Shown piece after piece: positions 8,774-17,603 of a stretch of 64,000 nucleotides of DNA. The DNA comes from Nocardioides sp. zg-1230 (GTDB taxonomy: Bacteria; Actinomycetota; Actinomycetes; Propionibacteriales; Nocardioidaceae). A program made the position numbers and the translations under genes. The notes below the pieces were generated by a model. The model was not told where the DNA came from. It did not search any database and saw only the letters and a list, made by a program, of their open reading frames with translations. Every line of letters starts with the position of its first letter. The stretch's first letter is position 1. The DNA lies in NCBI RefSeq assembly GCF_013155335.1, contig NZ_JABJQZ010000001.1, positions 744,001 to 808,000 of the forward strand, given 5' to 3'.

Positions 8774-8840
8774 GGGGTAGTCCAGTGAGAATCGGTCGTC
8801 ACGGGGCGCTCGGGGCGGCCAGTTCTCACTGAACTACCCC
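8774..8840. repeat. 18-bp inverted repeat between fadA and fadB
   Basis: GGGGTAGTCCAGTGAGAA (8774-8791) and its inverted partner TTCTCACTGAACTACCCC (8823-8840) form an 18-bp stem with one mismatch and a 31-nt loop. It lies in the fadA-fadB gap of a same-strand gene pair, so it is either an internal terminator/attenuator or an mRNA processing signal. The 13-mer GGTAGTCCAGTGA (8776-8788) occurs again at 49618-49630. Confidence 0.75.
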
Positions 8841-8860
8841 GGCGACCCGGAGGGGCGCGC

Positions 8861-10072
<1,212 letters not shown>

Positions 10073-10079
10073 GTGGGCG

Positions 10080-10108
10080 ATTGTGACACCATTACTGTCA
10101 CAGTCCAA
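10080..10108 (-). promoter_or_regulatory. fadA promoter with perfect palindromic operator in the spacer
   Basis: On the minus strand TTGGAC (10103-10108) and CACAAT (10080-10085) are spaced by 17 bp. The spacer is occupied by a perfect inverted repeat TGTGACA-7 nt-TGTCACA (10082-10102). An operator between -35 and -10 is the normal place for a MerR-family regulator, and the MerR gene is divergent and begins 77 bp away. The core TGACACCATTACTGTCA recurs upstream of the CaiB gene at the same distance from the start. Confidence 0.65.
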
Positions 10109-10178
10109 CAGGTGTGGCGCGCGTCACCCACCCCATGGGGTCTCCGGCGGAGGAGGCGGCTGAGGAGAGGATGGTCCG

Positions 10179-10790
10179 GTGGAGACAGAGCTGCAGGCCG
10201 ACCGGGAGACCGGGACGGACACCGAGCTGCTGTCGCTGGACGAGCTGACCGAACGCACCGGCGTCAGCGCGCGCAACGTGCGGTTCTACGCCTCGCGCGG
10301 CCTCGTGCCCCCGCCCGTGCGCCGCGGTCGCTCCGGCTACTACGGCCCCGACCACGTCGCGCGGCTCGAGCTGGTGCGCGAGCTGCAGGGCCACGGGTTC
10401 ACGCTGTCGGCGATCGAGAAGTACGTCGACCAGATCCCCGAGACCGCGACGCCGTCCGACATCGCCCGCCACCTCTCCCTGCTGGCGCCCGTCACCGGTG
10501 ATCGCGACGTCGACGTGCCCGGCGGCCTGTCGGGGATGGGCATCTCCCCCGAGGCGGCCCAGGCAGTGGCCGAGGTCTACGCCGAGCACGGTCGCCAGGT
10601 GGCCGAGGAGCTCTCGGAGATCGTGCGCACCAAGATCTGGCCGCAGTTCCGCGAGGCCGGCTACACCGCCGAGCAGCTGCGCGAGTTCATCCACCGCCTC
10701 AAGCCGCTCACCATCGCGGGCCTCGTCACCGCCTACGAGCAGGCGATCGACGAGAGCCAGGCGTCGTACGACGCCAAGCGGCCGCGATGA
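10179..10790 (+). CDS. MerR-family transcriptional regulator
   Basis: The 203-residue protein has an N-terminal MerR winged helix (LSLDELTERTGVSARNVRFY, then ASRGLVPPP and SGYYGPDHVARL), a long coiled-coil helix and a C-terminal helical region of about 90 residues without metal-binding Cys, which suggests an organic ligand. The start is GTG at 10179, eight bases after AGGAGAGG. The gene is divergent from fadA, whose promoter contains the palindrome described above, so an acyl-CoA or fatty-acid-responsive role is plausible. Its stop overlaps the antiporter start by 4 bp. Confidence 0.9.
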   Translation: METELQADRETGTDTELLSLDELTERTGVSARNVRFYASRGLVPPPVRRGRSGYYGPDHVARLELVRELQGHGFTLSAIEKYVDQIPETATPSDIARHLSLLAPVTGDRDVDVPGGLSGMGISPEAAQAVAEVYAEHGRQVAEELSEIVRTKIWPQFREAGYTAEQLREFIHRLKPLTIAGLVTAYEQAIDESQASYDAKRPR

Positions 10791-12109
10791 CGGGAGGCGC
10801 GGTCTACCTCATCCTCGGACTGTCGCTGCTCCTGGCGACGCTCCTGCCGCACCTCACGCGTCGGGTGGCGCTGTCGCCCCCCATGGTCCTCGTCGGCGTC
10901 GGCCTCGCCATCGGCCTGCTCCCCCTCTCCGACGACGTGAGCCTGCAGCCGGAGGACAACCGCGAGCTCATCACCCACGTCGCCGAATTCACCGTGCTGG
11001 TGTCCCTCATGGGCGTCGGGCTGGCGATCGACCGGATCCTCGACCTGCGGTCGTGGCGCTCGTGGCGGACCTGGTCGCCGGTGTGGCGGATGCTCCTGGT
11101 CGCCATGCCGCTGACCATCCTGGGCACGATGCTGCTCGGCTGGTGGGTCGCCGGGCTGGCGCCCGCGGTCGCCCTGCTGCTGGGCGCGGTGCTCGCGCCC
11201 ACCGACCCGGTGCTCGCCTCCGACGTGCAGGTGGGCGAGCCGCTCACGGACGACGTGGCCGAGGCCGAGGCCGAGGACGGCGTGGAGGAGGACGATGACA
11301 TCCGCTTCTCGCTGACCGCGGAGGCCGGCCTCAACGACGGGCTCGCCTTCCCGTTCGTGCACCTGGCCCTGCTGCTCCTGGCTGGCGGCTTCGGGCTCGC
11401 CGAGGCCGGGACGTGGCTCGGCTGGTACGTCGTCGGCAAGCTCGCTGTCGGGGTCGTGGTGGGGCTCGGCGCCGGATGGCTCCTCGGGAGACAGGCCTTC
11501 CACGCGCGCAAGGAGGAGCTGCGGCTGGCCGACGCGGGTGAGCCCCTGCTCGCGGTCGCCGCCCTGCTGGCGTCATACGGCGCCGCGGAGCTCGTGGGCG
11601 GCTATGGCTTCCTCGCGGTCTTCGTGTGCGCGATCCGGTTGCGCGCCTCCGACAAGGGCAACGCCTACCACCGGGCGATGCACGGCGTGGTGGAGCGCCT
11701 CGAACGACTCATGACGCTGCTGATCCTGCTCGTCCTTGGGATGGCGATGACCCGGGGCCTGCTCGAGCACCTGGACTGGCGCGGCGTCGCGGTGGCCCTG
11801 GCGCTCGTGCTGGTCGTGCGGCCGCTGGCGGGCTGGATCGCCCTCGCGGTACTCCCGCGAGACGAGCGCGAGGACGGCGGCCTGGACCGCGGGGAGATGG
11901 CCGCTGTGGCGTTCTTCGGCGTGCGCGGCGTCGGCTCCGTGTTCTACCTCGGCTACGCCGTGACCCACGAGCACGTGCCCGACGAGCCGTGGCTCTGGTC
12001 CACGGTCGCCTTCACGATCATCGTGTCGGTGATCCTCCACGGCGTCACCGCGACGCCTGCGATGGCACGCCTCGACGCCCGCAGGAGGGCTCCCTCCGCG
12101 ACTGGGTGA
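10787..12109 (+). CDS. NhaP-type (CPA1) cation:proton antiporter
   Basis: A 440-residue membrane protein with about 12 hydrophobic helices. It contains the CPA1 landmarks APTDPVLASDVQ and EAGLNDGLAFPF, which carry the ion-binding acidic residues, and a late GVRGVGSVFYLGYA helix. It probably exchanges Na+ or K+ for H+ across the cytoplasmic membrane. A very acidic loop (EAEAEDGVEEDDD, about residues 160-172) sits between two helices and is longer than usual. ATGA overlap with the MerR gene suggests coupled expression, although the functional connection to fatty-acid control is not obvious. Confidence 0.92.
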   Translation: MTGGAVYLILGLSLLLATLLPHLTRRVALSPPMVLVGVGLAIGLLPLSDDVSLQPEDNRELITHVAEFTVLVSLMGVGLAIDRILDLRSWRSWRTWSPVWRMLLVAMPLTILGTMLLGWWVAGLAPAVALLLGAVLAPTDPVLASDVQVGEPLTDDVAEAEAEDGVEEDDDIRFSLTAEAGLNDGLAFPFVHLALLLLAGGFGLAEAGTWLGWYVVGKLAVGVVVGLGAGWLLGRQAFHARKEELRLADAGEPLLAVAALLASYGAAELVGGYGFLAVFVCAIRLRASDKGNAYHRAMHGVVERLERLMTLLILLVLGMAMTRGLLEHLDWRGVAVALALVLVVRPLAGWIALAVLPRDEREDGGLDRGEMAAVAFFGVRGVGSVFYLGYAVTHEHVPDEPWLWSTVAFTIIVSVILHGVTATPAMARLDARRRAPSATG

Positions 12110-12144
12110 GGCGTACGTGCGGTGCGGGCTGACAGAGTGGGTGC

Positions 12145-13044
12145 ATGAGCACAGTCCTCGTCACCGGTGCCACCGGCTTCATCGGCCGCCGCCTGGTCCC
12201 CGCCCTGGTCGAGGAGGGTCACGACGTCCGCGCGATGACCCGGCACCCCGACTCGTACGACGGCGAGGGCGAGCCGGTCGGGGCGGACGTGTCCGACCCC
12301 GACTCGCTCGGACCCGCGCTGGCGGGCGTCGACGTCGCGATCTACCTCGTCCACTCCCTCGACGACCCCGACTTCGAGCGCAAGGACGCGCAGGCGGCCC
12401 GCAACTTCAGCGCGGCAGCCGCCGCCGCCGGGATCAAGCAGATCGTCTACATGGGCGGCCTGGGTGACGACGACGACGACCTGTCCGCACACCTGCGCTC
12501 GCGGCGCGAGGTCGAGCACCTGCTCGGCCAGGACGGCGTACCGGTGACGGTGCTGCGAGCCGCGATCGTGGTCGGCCACGGCGGCATCTCGTGGGAGATC
12601 ACCCGCCAGCTCGTGAAGAACCTTCCCGCGATGGTGGTGCCCAAGTGGGTGAACACGCGGACCCAGCCGATCGCGCTCGACGACGTGATCCGCTACCTCG
12701 CTGGCGTCGTCGGCAAGGAGGAGGCCCTCGGCCGGGTGTTCGAGATCGGCGGCACCGAGCAGCTGACCTACCTCGACATGATGAAGGTCGCCGCCGAGTC
12801 GATGAACGGTCGTGCGATCCCGATCATCACGGTCCCGGTGCTGACCCCGCGGCTGTCGTCGTACTGGCTCGCGCTCGTCACCGACGTCGACGCCACGACG
12901 GGACGCAACCTGATCGACTCGATGTCGCACGAGGTCGTCGTCAAGGACACCTCGATCCGCGACGTCGTGCCCGGGGAGCCGCTGTCCTACCGCGAGTCCG
13001 TACGACGCGCGCTGGCCGAGCGCGCAGCCGCCGAGCAGTCCTAG
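12145..13044 (+). CDS. NAD(P)-binding short-chain dehydrogenase/NmrA-like protein
   Basis: The 299-residue protein starts with the Rossmann motif VLVTGATGFIGRRL. Next come AGVDVAIYLVHSL and IKQIVYMGGLGDD, typical of atypical (extended) SDRs that resemble NmrA or complex I assembly factors. It lacks a clear YxxxK catalytic pair, so it may be a redox sensor or isomerase rather than a classical dehydrogenase. It is preceded by a 35-bp gap after the antiporter, so it may be the last gene of that operon. Its stop lies within a 15-bp tandem duplication. Confidence 0.85.
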   Translation: MSTVLVTGATGFIGRRLVPALVEEGHDVRAMTRHPDSYDGEGEPVGADVSDPDSLGPALAGVDVAIYLVHSLDDPDFERKDAQAARNFSAAAAAAGIKQIVYMGGLGDDDDDLSAHLRSRREVEHLLGQDGVPVTVLRAAIVVGHGGISWEITRQLVKNLPAMVVPKWVNTRTQPIALDDVIRYLAGVVGKEEALGRVFEIGGTEQLTYLDMMKVAAESMNGRAIPIITVPVLTPRLSSYWLALVTDVDATTGRNLIDSMSHEVVVKDTSIRDVVPGEPLSYRESVRRALAERAAAEQS

Positions 13045-13069
13045 AAGAGCAGCGCCTAGAAGAGCAGCG
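13040..13069. repeat. Perfect 15-bp tandem duplication spanning two convergent stop codons
   Basis: CCTAGAAGAGCAGCG occurs twice head to tail (13040-13054, 13055-13069). The first copy supplies the TAG of the plus-strand SDR gene. The second supplies the TAG of the minus-strand CPBP gene (CTA at 13056-13058). A recent slippage duplication is the simplest explanation. Confidence 0.9.
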
Positions 13070-13742
13070 GTAGCAGGAAGAGCATCGACAGCGACCACGT
13101 GATGTGTGTCAGGATCGGCGCCAGGATGCCGCCGCTGGCCCGCCGCTCGAGGCCGCAGACCGCGCCGAGCAGGATGGCGGCGAAGGCGAGCATCACGTTG
13201 CCGGTCGCGAGGGTCGCGACGACGTACGCGATCGTCGTCCAGAACACCGGGTGGCGCGGGATCGCGGCGTACATCGCGCCGCGGAAGAACAGCTCCTCGG
13301 CGATGCCGTTGACGAAGGTGATGGCCGCCAGGATCGTCAGCGAGCCCTGGTCGGCGTACTCCAGGACGCTGCTGACGTAGTCGGCGAGCGGCTCGATCTC
13401 GCGCACCACCAGCGCGCCGAGGACGAAGATGCCGACCATCAGCAGGCCCAGCAGGATCGGCGCCAGGATCGGCCGGATGAAGACCTCGCCGTCGCCGGCG
13501 ATGCGACCCAGGTGGAGCCGCCCTGACAGGAAGGCGCCGGCGGCCCAGACCCCGGCCAGCACGACGGCCGCGACGTAGAAGGTGTTGCCGCCGGGCTCGA
13601 GGCGCAGCGACCAGCCGAGGACGCCCGCCCCGACGAGGACGACGACCGCCGCGACGACCTGGCGTCGCCGGAAGGCGGCATCGCTGTCACGCTGGTCGCG
13701 CGGGACGACGTCCCACAGCGATCGCTGGATCCAGGCACGCAT
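13056..13742 (-). CDS. CPBP-family intramembrane glutamic endopeptidase
   Basis: The 228-residue protein has six to eight membrane helices. It carries the two diagnostic motifs of the CPBP (Abi/Rce1-like) family: EELFFRG at residues 149-155, holding the catalytic glutamates and Arg, and HITWS at 213-217, holding the second-motif His. The family cleaves proteins within the membrane and in bacteria is linked to bacteriocin immunity or prenyl-protein-like processing. No bacteriocin genes are nearby, so the substrate is unknown. Confidence 0.9.
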   Translation of the reverse strand: MRAWIQRSLWDVVPRDQRDSDAAFRRRQVVAAVVVLVGAGVLGWSLRLEPGGNTFYVAAVVLAGVWAAGAFLSGRLHLGRIAGDGEVFIRPILAPILLGLLMVGIFVLGALVVREIEPLADYVSSVLEYADQGSLTILAAITFVNGIAEELFFRGAMYAAIPRHPVFWTTIAYVVATLATGNVMLAFAAILLGAVCGLERRASGGILAPILTHITWSLSMLFLLPLLF

Positions 13743-13766
13743 GCGAGTCAGCCTAGGAGGGCGCCT

Positions 13767-14834
13767 CTAGGAGCCGGACCGCAGGAGCTCGCGGACCCGC
13801 GGGACGACCTCCTCGCCGTAGAGGCGCACCGACTCCAGCCGCTGCTCGTGCGGCAGCGAGCCGACGGAGTACTTCAGCTGGAAGCGGGAGAGCCCCAGCG
13901 TCCGGGCGGCCCAGGCGATCTTGCGGGCGACGGTCTCCGGCGAGCCGACGAAGAGCGCACCCTGCGGGGAGGCGGCCTGCTCGAACTGGAGACGCGAGTA
14001 CGGCGGCCAGCCGCGCTCGCGGCCGAGGCGGGTGTAGAGCTCGGCCTGGTGCGGGTAGAGCTGCTCGCGGGCCTCGTCGTCGGTGGCCGCGACGTGGCCC
14101 GGGGAGTGCATGCCGATCGGCAGCTCGGGCAGGTCCATCCGGCCGAGCGCCTCGCGGTAGAGGTCGGCGAGCTGGACGAAGCCCGCTGGCGAGCCGCCGA
14201 TGACGGCCAGCATCAGCGGCATGCCGTACTGCGCCGCGCGCACCACCGACTGCGGCGTGCCGCCGACGCCGATCCAGGCGGGCAGGCGGCCGGCGGCGGT
14301 CGTCGGGTAGACGCGCTGGTCGACCAGCGGCGGGCGGACGCTGCCCTCCCACGACACGGGGCCCTCGCTCTGCAGGGCGGCGAAGAGGTCGACCTTCTCG
14401 GCGAAGAGCCGGTCGTAGTCGGACAGCTCGAGCCCGAACAGGCCGAAGGACTCGACGAACGACCCGCGGCCCAGCTGCACCTCGGCGCGGCCGTTGCTCA
14501 CCGCGTCGAGGGTGGCGAAGCGCTGGTAGACCCGGATCGGGTCGTCGGAGGACAGCACCGTGACGCCGGTGCCGAGGCGGATGCGCTCGGTCTGCCCGGC
14601 GATGGCGGCGAGCACGACGTCGGGCGCGGAGATCGCGTAGTCCGGGCGGTGGTGCTCGCCGAGGCCGATGTAGTCGATGCCGACGCGATCGGCGAGGACC
14701 GCCTCGGCGACGACCTGGCGCAGCGTCTCCGGGTGGTTGCCCGGGGCGCCGTCGAGCGGCGCGTCGCCGAAGGTGTCAAGGCCCAGCGTGGGGTGCTCGC
14801 GGGTGCCGAGCACCGAGAAGTCGAAGTCAGCCAT
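13767..14834 (-). CDS. LLM-class flavin-dependent oxidoreductase (luciferase-like)
   Basis: The 355-residue protein begins MADFDFSVLGTREHPTLG and contains GIDYIGLGEHHRPDYAIS, IRLGTGVTVLSSDDPIRVY and GRAEVQLGRGSF, the TIM-barrel FMN/F420 signatures of bacterial luciferase-like monooxygenases. Closest by motif are the alkanal-monooxygenase-like proteins with EHH. The substrate cannot be told from sequence. The ATG at 14832-14834 was chosen because the longer frame upstream has no luciferase similarity. It lies downstream of the helicase gene, but a palindromic repeat block separates them. Confidence 0.9.
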   Translation of the reverse strand: MADFDFSVLGTREHPTLGLDTFGDAPLDGAPGNHPETLRQVVAEAVLADRVGIDYIGLGEHHRPDYAISAPDVVLAAIAGQTERIRLGTGVTVLSSDDPIRVYQRFATLDAVSNGRAEVQLGRGSFVESFGLFGLELSDYDRLFAEKVDLFAALQSEGPVSWEGSVRPPLVDQRVYPTTAAGRLPAWIGVGGTPQSVVRAAQYGMPLMLAVIGGSPAGFVQLADLYREALGRMDLPELPIGMHSPGHVAATDDEAREQLYPHQAELYTRLGRERGWPPYSRLQFEQAASPQGALFVGSPETVARKIAWAARTLGLSRFQLKYSVGSLPHEQRLESVRLYGEEVVPRVRELLRSGS

Positions 14835-14928
14835 CGGTTCCAGTCCTCCAAGTTGGTTGAAGGGTGAACCATCGTGGGGCGGCGGGCATTCCGGCGGCGC
14901 CCACGCCCCGCTCGGAACGGCCGGCCGG

Positions 14929-15017
14929 CCGGGGATCCCCGAAGTTGTCAGGCCGTGCACGGGCCGACATGTTCAGGGATCCCCGGCTGCCCGGGGATCC
15001 CTGAAGATGTCAGGCTC
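14929..15017. repeat. Three-unit palindromic repeat (family shared with 26.9 kb)
   Basis: Unit 1 (14929-14954, starting CCGGGGATCCCCGAAG and ending TTGTCAGGCC), an inverted unit (14961-14986) and a third direct unit (14991-15017) alternate in orientation. The first two form a long stem around a GTGCAC-containing loop. The same core (GGGGATYCCTGAAGTTGTC.GGCC, loop TGTGCACGG) is found at 26896-26990. It lies between the helicase stop and the LLM start, both on the minus strand. Confidence 0.8.
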
Positions 15018-15032
15018 TTCTGCGCGGTGGCG

Positions 15033-16493
15033 TCAGCGGCTGCGGCTGAACGACGACGCGCTGTGCGCGCGACCGCCCTGCGAGGAGCCGCCCGACTGGC
15101 CGCCGCTGCGGCGACGCTGGCCGCCGGACGCGGACGACGTGCCCGAGGCCTGGCTGCGCTGGCCGCCGCCCTGGCCGCGACCCTGGCCACGGGACTGGCC
15201 GCCGCCCTGACCGCCGCCCTGGCCGGTGCTCTTGCCACGACGACGCGAGCGGTTGCGGCCGCCACCGCCGGCGCGGGCACCCTGGGCGCCGGCACCGGTG
15301 GGGGTCTCGACGACGAGGCCGCCCGGCACGAGGGTCCGCTCGCCGGGGGCGAGCTGCACCAGGACCGGGTGGTCGGGGCCGTTGACCTTGGTGGTGACCG
15401 GCTTGATGCCGGCCTGACGGGTCAGGTCGCGCACGTCGCGGACCTGCTCGTCGGTCATCAGCGTGATGACGGTGCCCTCGTTGCCGGCGCGGGCGGTGCG
15501 GCCGGAGCGGTGCAGGTAGGCCTTGTGCTCGACCGGCGGGTCGGCGTGGACCACGAGCGCGACGTCGTCGACGTGGATGCCGCGGGCGGCGATGTCGGTC
15601 GCGACGAGCGTGGTGGCCGACCCCGAGTGGAAGGCCTCCATGTTGCGGGTGCGCGCGTTCTGCGACAGGTTGCCGTGGAGCTCGACCGACGGGACGCCGG
15701 ACTTGTTGAGCTGGCGGGCGAGCGCCTTGGCGCCGTACTTGGTGCGGGTGAAGACGACGGTCCGGCCCGGCGCGCTGGTCAGGTCGACCAGCACCGGCAC
15801 CCGCTGCTCGCGCGAGAGGTGCAGCACGTGGTGGTGCATCGTGGCGACCGGCGACTGCGCCGAGTCGGCCTCGTGGGTGACCGGGTTGCTCAGGAACCGC
15901 TTGACCAGGACGTCGATCGCCTTGTCGAGGGTGGCCGAGAAGAGCAGGCGCTGGCCCGACTGCGGCGTCTTGTCCATGATCCGGCGCACGCCGGGCAGGA
16001 AGCCGAGGTCGGCCATGTGGTCGGCCTCGTCGAGCACGGTGATCTCGATGGCCGAGAGGTCGGCGTGACCCTGGCCCATCAGGTCCTCGAGGCGGCCCGG
16101 GCAGGCGATGACGACGTCGACGCCCTTCTTGAGCGCGGTCACCTGCGGGTTCTGGCCGACGCCGCCGTAGACGACGACGGACGACAGGCCGGCAGCCTTG
16201 GCCAGCGGGGCCAGGGCGGCGTGGATCTGGCCGACCAGCTCGCGGGTCGGGGCCAGGATGAGGGCGCGCGGCTTGCGCGGCATCGCCGGCATCTTGGACG
16301 CGTCGAGGCGGGCGACCAGGGGGAGCAGGAAGCCGTACGTCTTGCCGGAGCCGGTGCGGCCACGGCCGAGGACGTCGCGGCCGGCGAGGCTGTCGGGCAG
16401 CGTCGCGGCCTGGATCGGAGTGGGAGTGGTGATGCCCTGCTGCTCGAGGATCTGGACGAGCGAGGACGGAACGCCGAGGTCGGCGAAGGTCAT
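15033..16493 (-). CDS. DEAD-box RNA helicase with low-complexity basic tail
   Basis: The 486-residue protein has the complete helicase set: Q-motif region (TPTPIQAATLP), Walker A GRTGSGKT, PTRELV, VLDEADHMAD, SAT, VFTRTKYGAKALARQL, VATDIAARGI and HRSGRTARAG. It unwinds structured RNA, for example in ribosome assembly or cold adaptation. After about residue 390 the chain becomes an RNA-binding, intrinsically disordered tail of some 95 residues, very rich in Gly, Gln, Ser and Arg with GGGQ/GRGQ repeats. About 220 bp of gene-free sequence precede the start, enough for a regulated 5' leader, though no known riboregulator was recognised. Confidence 0.95.
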   Translation of the reverse strand: MTFADLGVPSSLVQILEQQGITTPTPIQAATLPDSLAGRDVLGRGRTGSGKTYGFLLPLVARLDASKMPAMPRKPRALILAPTRELVGQIHAALAPLAKAAGLSSVVVYGGVGQNPQVTALKKGVDVVIACPGRLEDLMGQGHADLSAIEITVLDEADHMADLGFLPGVRRIMDKTPQSGQRLLFSATLDKAIDVLVKRFLSNPVTHEADSAQSPVATMHHHVLHLSREQRVPVLVDLTSAPGRTVVFTRTKYGAKALARQLNKSGVPSVELHGNLSQNARTRNMEAFHSGSATTLVATDIAARGIHVDDVALVVHADPPVEHKAYLHRSGRTARAGNEGTVITLMTDEQVRDVRDLTRQAGIKPVTTKVNGPDHPVLVQLAPGERTLVPGGLVVETPTGAGAQGARAGGGGRNRSRRRGKSTGQGGGQGGGQSRGQGRGQGGGQRSQASGTSSASGGQRRRSGGQSGGSSQGGRAHSASSFSRSR

Positions 16494-16711
16494 GTGACTG
16501 CTTTCGGTTGGCGTCTCGCCACCGTGAGCCGCGGGCCTGGAAGTGCAGGTGTGGTGCGGCGTACGTGCCTCAGAAATGAGGGAGGATCCCGGAGGACCTG
16601 CGCCCGGGGCAAGACCGGCCGGGCGTCTGAGGTGTCAACGCTAGCGGGACGGGTGGTGTTCCGGCCAATCCATTGCCGTGTGAGTCGGGACTCAGCACCC
16701 GACATCGGGAG

Positions 16712-17128
16712 TCAGGCGCAGCACACGGCCTCGGCCTCGGTAGGCGTGGGCTGCTCGACGGGCGCGTCGTCGGTGATCGTGTAGACCTCCCAACGCTCGC
16801 CGTCGGGCGTGCCCTGCACCCAGAACTTGTCCTGCTTGGCGTAGCAGCAGGTGGTGTCGCGCTCCTCGGTGGTCGCGAACCCCGCGGCCGCCAGGCGGGT
16901 CAGCTCGCCGTCGACGGTGTCGACGTCCTCGACCTCGACGCCGAGGTGGTTGATGCTCCCACCCTTGCCGGCGTTCTCGATCAGCACGAGCTTGAGCGGC
17001 GGCTGCGCGACGGCGAAGTTGGCGTAGCCCGGGCGCACCTTGTGGGGCGCGGTGTCGAAGAGCGTGGAGTAGAAGGCGATCGACGTCTCGAGGTCGTCGA
17101 CGTTGAGGGCGAGCTGCAGGCGGGACAT
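16712..17128 (-). CDS. arsI: ArsI/CadI-type C-As lyase (glyoxalase fold)
   Basis: The 138-residue VOC-fold protein (MSRLQLALNVDDLETSIAFY) contains SINHLGVEVE and WEVYTIT, which carry likely metal ligands. It also has a vicinal Cys pair in TTCCYAK (C94-C95), the arsenic-binding pair of ArsI dioxygenases that break the C-As bond of trivalent organoarsenicals. A second CC pair sits at the extreme C-terminus (C136-C137). The ATG at 17126-17128 fits the family N-terminus. It is divergent from an ArsR repressor across a shared operator. No arsM, arsC or efflux gene lies nearby. Confidence 0.88.
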   Translation of the reverse strand: MSRLQLALNVDDLETSIAFYSTLFDTAPHKVRPGYANFAVAQPPLKLVLIENAGKGGSINHLGVEVEDVDTVDGELTRLAAAGFATTEERDTTCCYAKQDKFWVQGTPDGERWEVYTITDDAPVEQPTPTEAEAVCCA

Positions 17129-17143
17129 GGCGTGCTCCTTCGG

Positions 17144-17198
17144 ATATCGATGAATGTCTATGTCCGAGATTGCCCCAGACATCGACATCTGTCAATAT
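17144..17198. promoter_or_regulatory. Bidirectional ArsR operator: imperfect 21-bp inverted repeat
   Basis: The left arm at 17144-17164 (ATATCGATGAATGTCTATGTC) and the right arm at 17178-17198 are inverted repeats matching at 16 of 21 positions around a 13-nt centre. The arms reach to within 16 bp of the arsI start and 7 bp of the arsR start. One repressor bound here could silence both genes. ArsR binding is inferred from symmetry and position. Confidence 0.65.
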
Positions 17199-17204
17199 CG
17201 TGGG

Positions 17205-17558
17205 GTGTCGAAGTCCGCGCTGACCCTGACCCCCGTCGAGACCGTCGCCTGCTGCTCGCCCCTCGTGCGCGAGCCGCTGCCCAGCGAGCAGGCCGAGCGC
17301 GTGGCGCCGCTGTTCAAGGCGCTCGCCGACCCGGTCCGGCTGCGGCTGGTCTCGATCGTCGCCGGGAGCGAGGGCGGGGAGGCGTGCGTGTGCGACCTCA
17401 ACGACGCCTTCGACCTGTCGCAGCCGACCATCAGCCACCACCTCAAGGTGCTGCACGAGGCGGGTCTGCTCGACCGGACCAAGCGCGGCGTCTGGGTCTA
17501 CTACGCCGTGCGGCGCGAGGTGCTGGCCGACCTCGCCGCGCTGGTCGGGGGCGCGTGA
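17205..17558 (+). CDS. arsR: ArsR/SmtB-family metalloid-responsive repressor
   Basis: The 117-residue winged-helix protein contains LFKALADPVRLRLVSIV, CVCDLNDAF and SQPTISHHLKVLHEAGLL. The Cys arrangement is a CC pair near the N-terminus (C16-C17) plus C61/C63 in the helix before the recognition helix. This resembles the corynebacterial ArsR type, in which an N-terminal Cys pair joins a core Cys to bind As(III). The start is GTG at 17205 in the frame VSKSALTLTP; no Shine-Dalgarno is visible and the mRNA may be leaderless. A longer frame from 17154 would run through the operator and was rejected. Confidence 0.9.
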   Translation: MSKSALTLTPVETVACCSPLVREPLPSEQAERVAPLFKALADPVRLRLVSIVAGSEGGEACVCDLNDAFDLSQPTISHHLKVLHEAGLLDRTKRGVWVYYAVRREVLADLAALVGGA

Positions 17559-17603
17559 CCGCGACGTCGCCGCGGTGACGCGCGACCGGCATGACCGGGG
17601 GCG

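Noticed and set aside
6476-8788. A 770-codon plus-strand frame opposite fadB
   Set aside because: fadB on the minus strand has full catalytic motifs. The antisense product is rich in Val, Leu, Arg and Asp without recognisable motif.
17154-17204. Extended arsR start
   Set aside because: It would place coding sequence inside the inverted-repeat operator and adds 17 residues with no family similarity.
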